Shown one piece after another: positions 27,147 to 35,428 of a stretch of 64,000 nt of DNA (position 1 is its first letter; each line of letters begins with the position of its first letter). The notes below the pieces were generated by a model that was not told where the DNA came from, did not search any database, and saw only the letters and a program-made list of their open reading frames with translations. The stretch lies in NCBI GenBank assembly GCA_024636975.1, contig JAGXGA010000041.1:1-64000 (forward strand), read 5' to 3'. The stretch comes from Mariniphaga sp. Lineage in GTDB: Bacteria > Bacteroidota > Bacteroidia > Bacteroidales > Prolixibacteraceae. Made by a program: the position numbers and the translations under genes.

Positions 27147-27634
27147 CTTGATTCGATAATATCAGTCCCCACAGAACCGGTAAGGACAAAAGTATAACGT
27201 ATGCCTACGGTGCTGCCCACCTCATTCATAATCAGGTTTGCTTCCACATTCCGGAAGTCAAAACTGCGCACTACAGGAGTGAGGGGGTTTGATTTATCGG
27301 ATTTGATTTTATTGAGTATATCATCACCGATTTGTTCCAGGGCGTCCCATTTCTGATGTATAGCCTCATAGTCGGAAGGATCAGAAATGTGTTCGAGCAG
27401 GATAAAAGCGCCGTGGCGATTTTTCAGCAGATTGTCAGATTTGTTGTCGGTGTAGTCAAAATTATAGCCTTCGAGAATCAACATCGGGTAGTTGACATCC
27501 GAGCGGTTAAGTCCACCTAAAACCTCATTTATTTCGAAGCGAAAAAAATGCTTCTCCATATCAGAATGCAGAATGCTTTTATGCTTTGCAGCCAGTTCCC
27601 GGAAGTAGGAAACCAGGTCAGAAAATCTTGTCAT
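27134..27634 (-). CDS. phage tail-completion-like protein
   Basis: 166 aa with alternating helix and strand (FSDLVSYFRELAAKH; NYPMLILEGYNFDY; IRYTFVLTG). Such proteins between portal and tape measure are usually tail terminators or connectors. It overlaps both neighbours by 4-13 bp. Family assignment tentative. Confidence 0.5.
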   Translation of the reverse strand: MTRFSDLVSYFRELAAKHKSILHSDMEKHFFRFEINEVLGGLNRSDVNYPMLILEGYNFDYTDNKSDNLLKNRHGAFILLEHISDPSDYEAIHQKWDALEQIGDDILNKIKSDKSNPLTPVVRSFDFRNVEANLIMNEVGSTVGIRYTFVLTGSVGTDIIESRWLQ

Positions 27635-28398
27635 CCGGAATGTTTTTTACGTTTAATATTTTCTTTGATTCGTGAGGTCATGTAACGGAATACATTGTGC
27701 AGGGGCATATCAGCGTATTTATCATGGTTCACGATATCATCCCCGACCAGAGCGTCAAAAACTTTGACCCAGTTAGTGGAACCAGCCTGGTCAACCTTTG
27801 ACGGTTTGTCTTCCTGTCGGGAAAAAATGAGAGGGTAAGCCAGGGTAAGCCATTCGCGGATCAGCTGGTAATTAATTGCAATGGCCTGCAGGGTAGTTGC
27901 ATCCGTTTTTTTAGCGAAGTGGAAATTCTCCTCAATTAACTTTTCCTCGAACGCTGTTCCCTTAGGGAGGTATAGCGAAGCAATGAATTTATACAGATCG
28001 TCAGGATTATTGCTTTGGGTATAGGAACTGAAATAGGAATCAGCGAAAATGAATTGGCTGAAAGTAACATATTTCAGTTTGGTTTTTGGGCAGAGCAGGT
28101 AACCATTGGCGATGTATTTTAATATGAATTGGTGGTACGGTGTAGACTCAAAGAAAGGCTGGGTCAGTTCAGAAAGTTTGAACTTATCGAACGGAGTCAG
28201 CAGGCGCATTACCCGTTTGGGAATACCTGTCAGAATACACAGGAACTGTGGTTCTGTAATCAGGCCCCGCAGAAGGTTCGCAATGGCAATTAGTTGTTTT
28301 GGAGTTAGCTCCGAAAACGAATCAGGGCATTTTACAGTAAGCTGTTTCTGGTACCTGATAAAGGGGAATGGCCGGTAATATATTTTGATGGTATTCAT
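27631..28398 (-). CDS. phage protein of the connector block
   Basis: 255 aa from MNTIKIYYRPFPFIRY, the start 2 bp after the upstream stop; a reading to 28539 would lie inside the neighbour. Mostly helical (ELTPKQLIAIANLLRGLI; KATDATTLQAIAINYQLIREWL-like segments), no known motif. Conserved gene order places it with head-completion functions. Confidence 0.5.
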   Translation of the reverse strand: MNTIKIYYRPFPFIRYQKQLTVKCPDSFSELTPKQLIAIANLLRGLITEPQFLCILTGIPKRVMRLLTPFDKFKLSELTQPFFESTPYHQFILKYIANGYLLCPKTKLKYVTFSQFIFADSYFSSYTQSNNPDDLYKFIASLYLPKGTAFEEKLIEENFHFAKKTDATTLQAIAINYQLIREWLTLAYPLIFSRQEDKPSKVDQAGSTNWVKVFDALVGDDIVNHDKYADMPLHNVFRYMTSRIKENIKRKKHSG

Positions 28399-28399
28399 A

Positions 28400-29383
28400 T
28401 CAGGCGAAAAAGGTTTTCTTAGCGGTGTTATCCCTTGTAATGGCAGAATTTTCAGTACCGGTGTAACCTTCCCAATGTTGGGAAAGGTAACTTTTGAGCA
28501 TGTCAAGGTAAGCATTGCCCATTTTTTGGTTTCTGGCAATCATAGCCAGAATTCGTGATTCAGCTGCGGGTTCCTTTTTGAGTGTATTCTGGCCGGAAGC
28601 TGCAGGCTGAATAGAGGAGTAGAAAAGACCTTTGTCAGTGAGTTCAGCACCGGATTCCTCCATAAAATTTGCCGTAGCAAGGTAAATCAGTGGTTTACGA
28701 ATGTAAGGAAGCAAAGTGAGCGTTTCAGGAGCAGGCGCGTCCTTAGCCATTTCAGCTTTTACTTCGCTAAAGATTTCCTGTCCCAGGGCAAACTGAATGA
28801 CTGTATCTTCAATGAATGCAACGTGCGGTTTAAGAGCAAGGAAAATAAGCCTGCTTCCATGAATATTGAATGGAATTTCCTCTACAGTTTTAACTGTAGG
28901 CAGGAAGCTTGTTTTCAGAACAGTCCAGTTTGGGGTTGCTTTGAATTCCTGAAAGTGCTGGATATTATCTTCGATAAAAACCAGTGCATCGTCCAGGGCA
29001 TTAAAACCGGCGTTGGAAAAGTAAGTTTTCAGGTTATCCTCCTGGTATTTGAAAAGACCTTTCTGACTTTGAGTTTCAGTACGCATAAAACCTGCATCGG
29101 AAACCGATACGTTCAGAAAATCAAAACCGATGGCATAAGCCAGGTGAATGGTTGCGTGCTGAATCTTCTTTAGCAGCGAAGCTGTGGCCTCTTGCACCTC
29201 TGTAGGTTCAGCCGGTGTGTCAGCCTCATAGAATTCTGTGAGTTCATCATAAAGAGCTGATGAAAGCAGCGGTTTTATGAATCTGTTTTCTGCATTTTCT
29301 ATATGAGGCATCAATCGGGAAAAATCATTCCCTGCGCCTATGGGCAGAAATGCCTTGACTTCGGCGATGGTATTGAACAACAT
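28400..29383 (-). CDS. DUF6712-like phage protein
   Basis: 327 aa from MLFNTIAEVKAFLPIGAG; its ATG overlaps the portal stop codon (TAATG). The N-terminal part with FSRLMPHIENAENRFIKPLL and a helical second half fits a family found after the portal gene in Bacteroidota prophages (DUF6712). Probably a head-tail connector. The reading that extends to 29452 lies inside the portal gene and is rejected. Confidence 0.55.
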   Translation of the reverse strand: MLFNTIAEVKAFLPIGAGNDFSRLMPHIENAENRFIKPLLSSALYDELTEFYEADTPAEPTEVQEATASLLKKIQHATIHLAYAIGFDFLNVSVSDAGFMRTETQSQKGLFKYQEDNLKTYFSNAGFNALDDALVFIEDNIQHFQEFKATPNWTVLKTSFLPTVKTVEEIPFNIHGSRLIFLALKPHVAFIEDTVIQFALGQEIFSEVKAEMAKDAPAPETLTLLPYIRKPLIYLATANFMEESGAELTDKGLFYSSIQPAASGQNTLKKEPAAESRILAMIARNQKMGNAYLDMLKSYLSQHWEGYTGTENSAITRDNTAKKTFFA

Positions 29384-30741
29384 TAGCTTAACAATTTTTT
29401 GGTTCCACTTCCTGTGTCGAGCGTAGTGAGAATAGTATTTCTGAATCTCCATTCCATAGTTTCGGGAGCCCCGTTAAAACGGACAAACGTTTCGAGGGGG
29501 TCAAGGAGGTTCTGACGGTCAAGCCATGCATTGGCGATATTCACAAGGAAAGCCTCCCGGATATTGGAGCCACCCTGATTACCTGCATAGGTACCCCCTG
29601 GCATACCGGCACCCAAGACATTGGGATTAATCATCAGGCTGAAAAGTATTTCAGAATTGGCAGCAGCCGATGAAATTAATTCCTGTTCGTTGTTGAGCTT
29701 ATTTTCCAGGGGTTTGATGATCCATTGTTCTTCAACTTTCCCCTGGGGGTTCATCTCGAACATTGTGAAGATTGGTTTATTGGCATTTTCGGTACCGCAC
29801 AGGTTTGTCTCAATTTCATCCATGAAGCCATTTATGGCGTCCATGCGCAACTGAGCGGAAGCAAAGTTAGCTTCGGGAAATTTCCGGTCCCAGAAAGCGT
29901 ATGGAATCTGGACGTGCCACTTCCATGTGATCTGGTTTGTGTAAACCGTTTTCAGGAACGCAGGTATCTTCTGTGCTATTTCAATCCACCCTGCAGTGTA
30001 TGCGGAGTACCAGACCGGAGAGCTGTAGTATTCGTTATTGGACCACGAATCACGAATAACCTGAATGAAACTTTTTCCTTTAATCTTACCTGCCCATTTC
30101 CGGCGCTGAAGGTCTGCAGCCGGGTCGTATTCGTCCAGTACATCATGCAGGGTGTATTCACCTTTAGAAGGGGTATCAGGCCATTTACCGGATACGACAC
30201 ATTTATTAATCAGGCCCATCTTATCGGCAACATTCAGGCGGCAATATTTTGCATTTATTGTGTTTACCCCAACCAGCTGGGAACCGTCCGCATTTGGTAT
30301 ATGCTGAACGAAAGCAGGACCAAATTTAAGGTAATCACGGGTTGCCTTTTCCAGGTACCGGCGAACGAGCCGGCTTTTGGCAAAATTATGCAATTTAGAA
30401 TCTTCAACGGGTTTGAGTACTTCATTTCCGTTATCATCGTAACCGGTAACAATTACCGGAAAGATACCCTGCCCAAGAGTGAAGTTACGAATGAATTTAA
30501 GTCCGGAGTTCAGGACGCTGACCGAGTTTATGATTTTATCTGCGGTGGAAGGAAATTTATTACCTGTTCCCCAATCTGAAATTTCGATGCCATCGACATC
30601 GGTTGTGTCGGGGTCATCATCAGATGGCTGGGCAACCTGTTTAAGTTTTTCGGGCGGCGCACCGGTGGTACTGATATAGGTTCCTCTGCTGCCGTATCCT
30701 ATAAGCGGTACACCGTTTGCGTTGAACAATGCTTTAGCCAT
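29383..30741 (-). CDS. phage portal protein
   Basis: 452 aa. Portal-like features are the N-terminal clip region (VDGIEISDWGTGNKFPSTADKIINSV), the helix KSRLVRRYLEKATRDYLKFGPAFVQ, and the Trp-rich middle and helical C-terminus (ELISSAAANSEILFSLMINPNVLGAG). Portals form the dodecameric DNA gate of the capsid. Normally next to the terminase, here it is 17 kb away because the leading-region-like block and the kinase/AbiE genes lie between. Confidence 0.7.
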   Translation of the reverse strand: MAKALFNANGVPLIGYGSRGTYISTTGAPPEKLKQVAQPSDDDPDTTDVDGIEISDWGTGNKFPSTADKIINSVSVLNSGLKFIRNFTLGQGIFPVIVTGYDDNGNEVLKPVEDSKLHNFAKSRLVRRYLEKATRDYLKFGPAFVQHIPNADGSQLVGVNTINAKYCRLNVADKMGLINKCVVSGKWPDTPSKGEYTLHDVLDEYDPAADLQRRKWAGKIKGKSFIQVIRDSWSNNEYYSSPVWYSAYTAGWIEIAQKIPAFLKTVYTNQITWKWHVQIPYAFWDRKFPEANFASAQLRMDAINGFMDEIETNLCGTENANKPIFTMFEMNPQGKVEEQWIIKPLENKLNNEQELISSAAANSEILFSLMINPNVLGAGMPGGTYAGNQGGSNIREAFLVNIANAWLDRQNLLDPLETFVRFNGAPETMEWRFRNTILTTLDTGSGTKKLLS

Positions 30742-30745
30742 AACA

Positions 30746-31024
30746 TTAAAGTATTACTTCTTTATTATCCCATTCGATAATGGCATCAATGCTCACAGGT
30801 GTAGGGTGACCAATCTTATCTCCTTTGTCATCAACGGGCACCACGCCCCTGATACGGTTAGCAGACATATTGGCTGAAAGGCCGCAGGCCGCAGCCTTAG
30901 GAAAAAAGACAACTTCACCGTTGGCTTTAATAAATTTGATGCTAAAAGTTGTCTGCTGGCCTAAACCGTTTTCCTTTATATCATACTCCCGGAGCATAAG
31001 GTTTCTGCGAATTGTTGCTGCCAT
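30746..31024 (-). CDS. small phage protein upstream of portal
   Basis: 92 aa (MAATIRRNLMLREYDIKENG), beta-rich, 4 bp before the portal start, so first gene of the connector operon. No family recognised. The 120 bp upstream to the divergent small gene should hold the promoters for both directions. Confidence 0.5.
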   Translation of the reverse strand: MAATIRRNLMLREYDIKENGLGQQTTFSIKFIKANGEVVFFPKAAACGLSANMSANRIRGVVPVDDKGDKIGHPTPVSIDAIIEWDNKEVIL

Positions 31025-31144
31025 AGCTTTTTTCTTTCGAAAATAAACCTGTACGCTCGAATTGGAAAGGACAGAATAGTTGTGGATTGTTTTACAACGT
31101 GTTTTTTATTTTGTAACTTATTTCATATTTAAAAATGTATCAAA

Positions 31145-31339
31145 ATGGAAGGATTTCGAATATTTTTAGCAAATGGGGATACCGCTCAATTTGGTAATAT
31201 AAACTGTGTGGGAATAACTCAGTTGACAGCACATACATTTGCCTCTTATGAAGAGGCAGTTAAACATATAAATACATCTCCAAATATTCATGCGGGAGAA
31301 TTTATAATTATGCCTGTATATAGTCATCGAAAAGAATGA
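31145..31339 (+). CDS. small uncharacterised protein
   Basis: 64 aa (MEGFRIFLANGDTAQFGNIN), divergent from the connector operon. A likely -7 box TTATTTTG lies about 35 bp upstream of the ATG, and a terminator follows at 31374-31407. Family unknown. The isolated plus-strand setting suggests a moron-type gene expressed in the lysogen. Confidence 0.5.
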   Translation: MEGFRIFLANGDTAQFGNINCVGITQLTAHTFASYEEAVKHINTSPNIHAGEFIIMPVYSHRKE

Positions 31340-31373
31340 AAAGATAATTTTGCAATAGTATTAAATAGCGACC

Positions 31374-31407
31374 AAAAAAAGGGTCCGTCTGAGACGAACC
31401 CCTTTTT
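31374..31407. terminator. bidirectional terminator
   Basis: GGGTCCGTC, loop, GACGAACCC (31381-31400) with A-run on the left and T-run on the right. It ends the small plus gene and the minus-strand 125-aa gene. Confidence 0.8.
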
Positions 31408-31411
31408 CATT

Positions 31412-31789
31412 TTAATCACCAAAATTAATCTGGTCTTCCACTTCCGAAATCTTCTCATCCAGCACCTCCTGAAGTGTGTCCAGAACGGTTGTCACCACCA
31501 GGTTATGGCTGGTTTTAAACTCACGACCGGCAGCATCCCGTAGAGTAATGTTTGAGCTGAGCCCATCATTCCCCAGCTGAAACCCGGTCAGGTTCTTCTT
31601 TGCTTCGTTTAGCTTACGCCACTTCTCAATCACAATGTTCAGTTCTTCCACCTTCTGGATACGTTTCTCCAGCGAGATAATTGCATTTTCTACCGATTTT
31701 TTACCAGCATTGGAAGTTTCTGCTTTTTTAACTTCCGTTTTTGCATGATTGCTGTGACCATTTGTTTTTTCAACTTTTGCAGTTGTCAT
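31412..31789 (-). CDS. coiled-coil protein of the leading-region-like block
   Basis: 125 aa from MTTAKVEKTNGHS; the longer reading to 31834 runs into the hairpin leader and is rejected. A Lys/Asn-rich N-terminus precedes a coiled coil (ENAIISLEKRIQKVEELN) and an acidic tail. It has its own full hairpin leader (31795-31985) and terminator, making a self-contained cassette. No function known; proteins like this occur near ArdC and methylase genes in Bacteroidota conjugative elements. Confidence 0.6.
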   Translation of the reverse strand: MTTAKVEKTNGHSNHAKTEVKKAETSNAGKKSVENAIISLEKRIQKVEELNIVIEKWRKLNEAKKNLTGFQLGNDGLSSNITLRDAAGREFKTSHNLVVTTVLDTLQEVLDEKISEVEDQINFGD

Positions 31790-31794
31790 AAGAA

Positions 31795-31985
31795 TTTCAC
31801 CGCTGCCCTGCGGATTTATTTTGGCTACTGGCACGCCGTTAAATGAAAAAAAAATTACGGCGCCAACACCATTGAGCCAAGCGGATTAGGGCAAGGGCGG
31901 TCCCACAAAACAAAAACAGACAAGGGAGCTTGTATACCCTTGCCTGTTCCGGATGGCGATCAATAACTTTGCTGCCGAATTTTTG
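31795..31985 (-). promoter_or_regulatory. hairpin leader family 1, copy A; candidate ssDNA promoter
   Basis: Long imperfect inverted repeat ending 6 bp before the ATG. On the plus strand the arms pair as ATTGA/TCAAT, GCCA..CGGA/TCCG..TGGC, then an inner hairpin (CAAGGG, loop, CCCTTG). The 3' arm carries TTG at 31940 and TAACTTTG at 31964-31971, 21 bp apart, the latter starting at the stem base and facing unpaired bases. Below it CCG-AATTTTT pairs with AAAAATT-CGG. Read on the minus strand the inner hairpin is followed by TTTTTGTTTT, an intrinsic terminator upstream of the predicted start. Confidence 0.6.
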
Positions 31986-32180
31986 GAGTGATTCTCAGCT
32001 AGACCTTAACCTTCTTAATGACCTTTAAAGATTTATTCTAAATTGCAGATAATTATTTGAATTCATTCTAAAATAGAGGAATAATATGTACTCTGCATTT
32101 ACAAATAACGCACTTATGAAAAATATTAATATGTTTGCAGCGCAATACGTTCTGTATTGCTTGTGTGTTTGGGGTTTGAA

Positions 32181-32208
32181 GGGCAGCTGTAGAGCTGCCC
32201 TTTTCTTA
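32181..32208 (+). terminator. hairpin with T-run on plus strand
   Basis: GGGCAGCT, GTAG, AGCTGCCC then TTTTCTTATT. It would end a plus-strand transcript, for instance one started from the promoter boxes of leader copy A (31940-31971). The 31986-32180 stretch between them has no convincing gene. Confidence 0.6.
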
Positions 32209-32889
32209 TTAAAATTCAAAAAACAACTGCCGTTGTGAAATTTTATGCACTTCCGGTTCAGGCAACTTCAAATGTATATAGCTTTCCTTTTCAGTTATTG
32301 GCTTTATACATGGGCAACCCTTCACCGTAGGAAAAATCTCCCAGCCACCGTAAAACTCATTCGTCAGAGTGTCCATCCAGGCTATTTCACCGAACATGCT
32401 GTTCAGGCACAAATTAATCGTTGCCATTTTTGCACAGGTAGTATCATTATCCGCTCCGTAGAATAAGCCATACCGGTTAAACTTTGCCATTGCCATCAGC
32501 ATTCTACCCGATCCACATGCCGGGTCAGCTATACGGGCATTAGGTTTCATTGGCAGGTTCATCCGGGCCATTAAATCACAAACAGGTTGCGGAGTGAAGA
32601 ATTGCCCATTCCGGCCATGGCTCAGGTTCTCTTCAAAATAAGTTCCCAGCACATCCACCATCCCGGTTCCGTCATCACCGGTCATTTCCATTACCAGGGC
32701 ACCGAATGCTTCAGAAATAGTATAAGCATCAGGTTTTTCATACCTGCGGATTGTTTCCAGGTATTGTTCCTCCATCCGCCCCTGTGAGAATGCACAAATA
32801 AGTAAGGTCAGGAAATCAGAATACACCTGGTGAATTCCGTGGCGTTGTGCCAATCCCTCCATAATTGAGGTGAAGCTTTGTTTTTTCAT
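32209..32889 (-). CDS. N6-DNA methylase-like protein without catalytic motif IV
   Basis: 226 aa. It has the HsdM-type opening NGQFFTPQPVCDLMARM and AdoMet motif I ADPACGSGRMLMAMAKF, then GADNDTTCAKMATINLCLNSM, but ends without any NPPY/NPPF/DPPY. So it binds cofactor-like ligands yet probably cannot methylate, or it has a non-standard site. It starts 13 bp after the ArdC stop, and the pair shares leader copy B. In Bacteroidota mobile elements such proteins accompany ArdC and may interfere with host restriction. Confidence 0.75.
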   Translation of the reverse strand: MKKQSFTSIMEGLAQRHGIHQVYSDFLTLLICAFSQGRMEEQYLETIRRYEKPDAYTISEAFGALVMEMTGDDGTGMVDVLGTYFEENLSHGRNGQFFTPQPVCDLMARMNLPMKPNARIADPACGSGRMLMAMAKFNRYGLFYGADNDTTCAKMATINLCLNSMFGEIAWMDTLTNEFYGGWEIFPTVKGCPCIKPITEKESYIHLKLPEPEVHKISQRQLFFEF

Positions 32890-32902
32890 AATTCACCTCC
32901 TT

Positions 32903-33808
32903 TTAAAAAATGAAAGTCGATTCAGTAGCAGGAATTTCCTCCACCGGTACTGAAGGATCCAACTGATGCTCCAGTATGTAATCCACTGCTTTCTGAGCAA
33001 AGCTGGCCGCTTGTACGATAAACTTATTGTCCGATTTAAGTTTGGTTAACCAACTGTGAATGTAGGATGCGCTGTTATCAATGGTCGAATTCTCGATGCC
33101 GCATATGCCGCAAAGGTAAGCAGCGCCCATTTCGGCCACCAGCTCTTCCTTGGAGTAATCTCTGCTGCCAAACTTATGGTCCGGAAACTTGCTGTGTCGA
33201 TCCAGCCTTTTCCGATGACCGGTGCTGTGAACCAGCTCATGAAACAAGGTCGAATAGTACTGTTCATCCTGGAAAAAGTTCCGGGGGCTCGGCATTTGCA
33301 CTTTATCAATCGAAGGAATATAACAAGCATGGTCTTTCCCGTTTTCAATTACTGGTGCATCCGTCCAGTTCTGAACCACGTTTTCACACTGTTCAATCGG
33401 ATTAAATTCATGTCCATGAGCTGAGAAATCAGGCATTTTGTTTTCAGGGATCCCGTCCACCTGGTCAACATGAAATACCCTGTAATACCTGAGCATCGGG
33501 ACCTGTTCAGTTGACCCGTCCTTTTGCTGCACATCAAACAATTTCCAAAAAACCACCAGGTAGGATTTGGCGCCTTTCTGTATAGAGCCTCCCAATTGCT
33601 TAGCCTGGTTAAATGTGAGAAAATAAGGACGTTCAAAACCAAAGCTGAGCAGGTACCAGAAATTAAATCCGCGGTAAGGTTTTTTGGTTACCAGGTTCCG
33701 GGGTATGCATCCGCCGCTTTTCCACGGCATCTGCCACGGTACCACACCCGCCTCAAGCCGTTCAACAATCAGGTTGGTAACCATCTCATAGATATCAAAT
33801 TTATTCAT
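32903..33808 (-). CDS. ardC: ArdC-type antirestriction protein
   Basis: 301 aa. The N-terminal domain (DUF1738; VVPWQMPWKSGGCIPRNLVTKKPYRGFN...) is an ssDNA-binding fold, and the C-terminal zincin-like metallopeptidase domain shows HELVHSTGHRKR (HExxH plus third His) around residue 195 and YSKEELVAEMGAAYL after it. ArdC protects incoming conjugative DNA from restriction. Its gene carries the full hairpin leader copy B directly upstream and is cotranscribed with the methylase-like gene. Confidence 0.85.
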   Translation of the reverse strand: MNKFDIYEMVTNLIVERLEAGVVPWQMPWKSGGCIPRNLVTKKPYRGFNFWYLLSFGFERPYFLTFNQAKQLGGSIQKGAKSYLVVFWKLFDVQQKDGSTEQVPMLRYYRVFHVDQVDGIPENKMPDFSAHGHEFNPIEQCENVVQNWTDAPVIENGKDHACYIPSIDKVQMPSPRNFFQDEQYYSTLFHELVHSTGHRKRLDRHSKFPDHKFGSRDYSKEELVAEMGAAYLCGICGIENSTIDNSASYIHSWLTKLKSDNKFIVQAASFAQKAVDYILEHQLDPSVPVEEIPATESTFIF

Positions 33809-33810
33809 GT

Positions 33811-33995
33811 GAGTTTGCCCATGCCCTTGGGACTTATTTTAGCAACTGGCACGCCGGTTAAATTTTGGCGTACCTCCATTGAGTCCCGCTTATTAGGGCA
33901 AGGGCGGAACCACAATAAAAAAACGGCCAAGGGAGCTTGTATACCCTTGACCGTTCAGCGGGACGATCAATAACTTTGCTGAAATTTAATGGCGT
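33811..33995 (-). promoter_or_regulatory. hairpin leader family 1, copy B; candidate ssDNA promoter of ardC
   Basis: Arms on the plus strand: ATTGA/TCAAT, GTCCCGCT (33893-33900)/AGCGGGAC (33957-33964), inner 12-bp hairpin 33922-33933/33944-33955. TTG at 33947-33949 and TAACTTTG at 33971-33978 are 21 bp apart on the 3' arm, and a base helix TTAAATTT/AAATTTAA closes the bubble. On the minus strand the inner hairpin with TTTTTTTATT is a terminator. The last 25 nt before the ATG (AAGGGCATGGGC) can also pair with GCCCTTGCCC inside the element. Confidence 0.65.
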
Positions 33996-34029
33996 CCCTT
34001 CCTATCCTTATTCTCCTTAATAAAACCAC

Positions 34030-34049
34030 AAAAAAAAGGGCAAAGCCCC
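34030..34049 (-). terminator. terminator of the 100-aa gene
   Basis: On the minus strand GGGGCTTTGCCC followed by eight T; the hairpin overlaps the stop codon. Confidence 0.7.
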
Positions 34050-34351
34050 TATTTTAAATCTTCATCCGATACCCATTCAGGCTTCCCTGCTCGGATGTTT
34101 TCGAAAAATATTGTACTGAAACTATTCATATTTGTTTTATACATGAATTTTACCATATAGGTAATTGATGAATTTGTAAAAGAGTCAATTTCCAGGTAAC
34201 CTCCATCACAAAATTCATTGTAACATTCTTTTAAAACAATTTTTTGCCACTTGTTATAAACCGTTAGTTTACGGGTAAAACCGCTGAACGGATTCTGTTG
34301 GTTTTCTTTTCCGTTGAACTGTTGTTTTTCTATTAAAGTGATCTTTTTCAT
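34049..34351 (-). CDS. uncharacterised 100-aa protein
   Basis: 100 aa (MKKITLIEKQQFNGKENQQ), mixed alpha/beta, no motif recognised. It has a family 2 hairpin leader upstream (34384-34497) and a terminator on its stop codon, so it is a one-gene cassette like its neighbours. Such short proteins behind ArdC often act against host defence, but nothing in the sequence shows this. Confidence 0.6.
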   Translation of the reverse strand: MKKITLIEKQQFNGKENQQNPFSGFTRKLTVYNKWQKIVLKECYNEFCDGGYLEIDSFTNSSITYMVKFMYKTNMNSFSTIFFENIRAGKPEWVSDEDLK

Positions 34352-34383
34352 GATTAAAAATTTAAAAATTATGGCTTCTTCTC

Positions 34384-34497
34384 ACAGGCAATCATCTGTA
34401 GACAAAGAGGAACTGGAAGATTTTACCAGCGCAAGCGGTTAAGGAAAATACCGGGAAAATCTTTGGTGAAAGCATTTAAGAGCAGCCTGTATCTTTG
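34384..34497 (-). promoter_or_regulatory. hairpin leader family 2, copy G1; candidate ssDNA promoter
   Basis: Stem ACAGGC (34384)/GCCTGT (34485-34490), inner stem CAAAGA (34403)/TCTTTG (34460-34465), tip ACCAGC-GCAA-GCGGT. TTTG at 34462-34465 and TATCTTTG at 34490-34497 lie on the 3' arm with 24 bp between; the -7 box starts at the stem base. Inner stem covaries with CAAGGA/TCCTTG in copies G2 and G3. Confidence 0.6.
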
Positions 34498-34620
34498 CCT
34501 ATGATTTTTGAATCTCATGGAAAAGCCAACTTGAAAAACGGCAGACATAGATTAGAAAACCGCATAGGATCAGAGGTTCTGTAAAGGCATACCAGGATAC
34601 CCGAAGAAATCCAGATTAAA

Positions 34621-34914
34621 CTATCTCTTAAACTTCTCCACCAGCTCCGCCAGCACATCCCCATGACAACTCAACGGAGCACACCAGCACCCCAGCACTT
34701 TCCCCTTCAGCTCATGCAAATCCTTCAGCAAATGCCTTCCATCACCATGTAAAATCCAATCCCTGTATTTCTCAACAGCTTCCCCGCGCGTTGCACATTT
34801 ATACTTTACCAGTGTGCCTGTCTTGTGTGTAAACGGATTTCCCCATTTCGAGGGCCGGCCTATGTACACATCATAAGCCTCTTTTTTACAATGAACCACT
34901 TTATTTTTACACAT
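34621..34914 (-). CDS. DUF4326 protein
   Basis: 97 aa. Typical DUF4326 features: YDVYIGRPSKWGNPF near the start and LGCWCAPLSCHGDVL near the end, with a conserved Cys/His pair that may bind metal. Function unknown, common on phages and conjugative elements. The ATG follows leader copy C directly, and the conserved GTGGTGAA of the leader lies 6-13 bp upstream of it. Confidence 0.85.
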   Translation of the reverse strand: MCKNKVVHCKKEAYDVYIGRPSKWGNPFTHKTGTLVKYKCATRGEAVEKYRDWILHGDGRHLLKDLHELKGKVLGCWCAPLSCHGDVLAELVEKFKR

Positions 34915-34916
34915 CT

Positions 34917-35096
34917 CTGTTCACCACTGCCCTGTGGATTTGTAATGGCCTCTGGCTCGCCGGTTAAATATTGCCACCCAACCATTGAGCCGCAACGGAT
35001 GAAGGCAAGGGCGAACCCACACCCGTTAATCCCCTCATGTGAGCTTGTATACCCTTGCCAGTTCCGTTGGGCGATCAATACCTTTGCTGAAATTTA
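34917..35096 (-). promoter_or_regulatory. hairpin leader family 1, copy C; candidate ssDNA promoter
   Basis: Stem GCCgCAACGGA/TCCGTTGGGC replaces GTCCCGCT/AGCGGGAC of copies B and E, keeping the pairing with different bases; ATTGA/TCAAT and the GA bulge before it are kept. TTG at 35055-35057 and TACCTTTG at 35079-35086 are 21 bp apart. The inner hairpin is degraded in this copy, so its minus-strand terminator is lost. Confidence 0.6.
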
Positions 35097-35428
35097 ATGG
35101 GCACCCCTATTCCCTCATTTCCTTATCCTCCTTAATCTCCTTAAGTTCCTTATTCCTTTCTAAAGTGATGGAAACATTTTTCTAATGGATGTTGTTATAA
35201 GGGAAGTTGTCATTATTGGCAACGTGCAATTTTACAGTTTTATCCCCCAAACTCACAATTTAAAAGCCGAGGAGTGAATCTTACGGCTTTTTTTATTGTA
35301 ATCCACCTCTGAAAACATTGTGATACTTATTGCCATATTGAAGAGCAGTAATTTATTTTCTTCGTTTACTTTATTTTCTTATTTTGTTACCTGCAAATTG
35401 ACCATTAACCAAAAGACATTAGAAGTTT
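35097..35428. other. intergenic, AT-rich, no gene found
   Basis: Lies between leader copy C and the plus-strand gene at 35429. A TTATTTTG near 35378 could be the -7 box of that gene. A GCCGAGGAGTGAATCTTACGGC pairing (CCG/CGG) near 35265 gives a short hairpin followed by TTTTTTTATTG, a possible plus-strand terminator. Confidence 0.35.

Noticed and set aside
32096-32238. Small plus-strand open frame starting MYSAFTNN
   Set aside because: It runs through a perfect hairpin with T-run (32181-32208) and into the end of the methylase-like gene; no family likeness.
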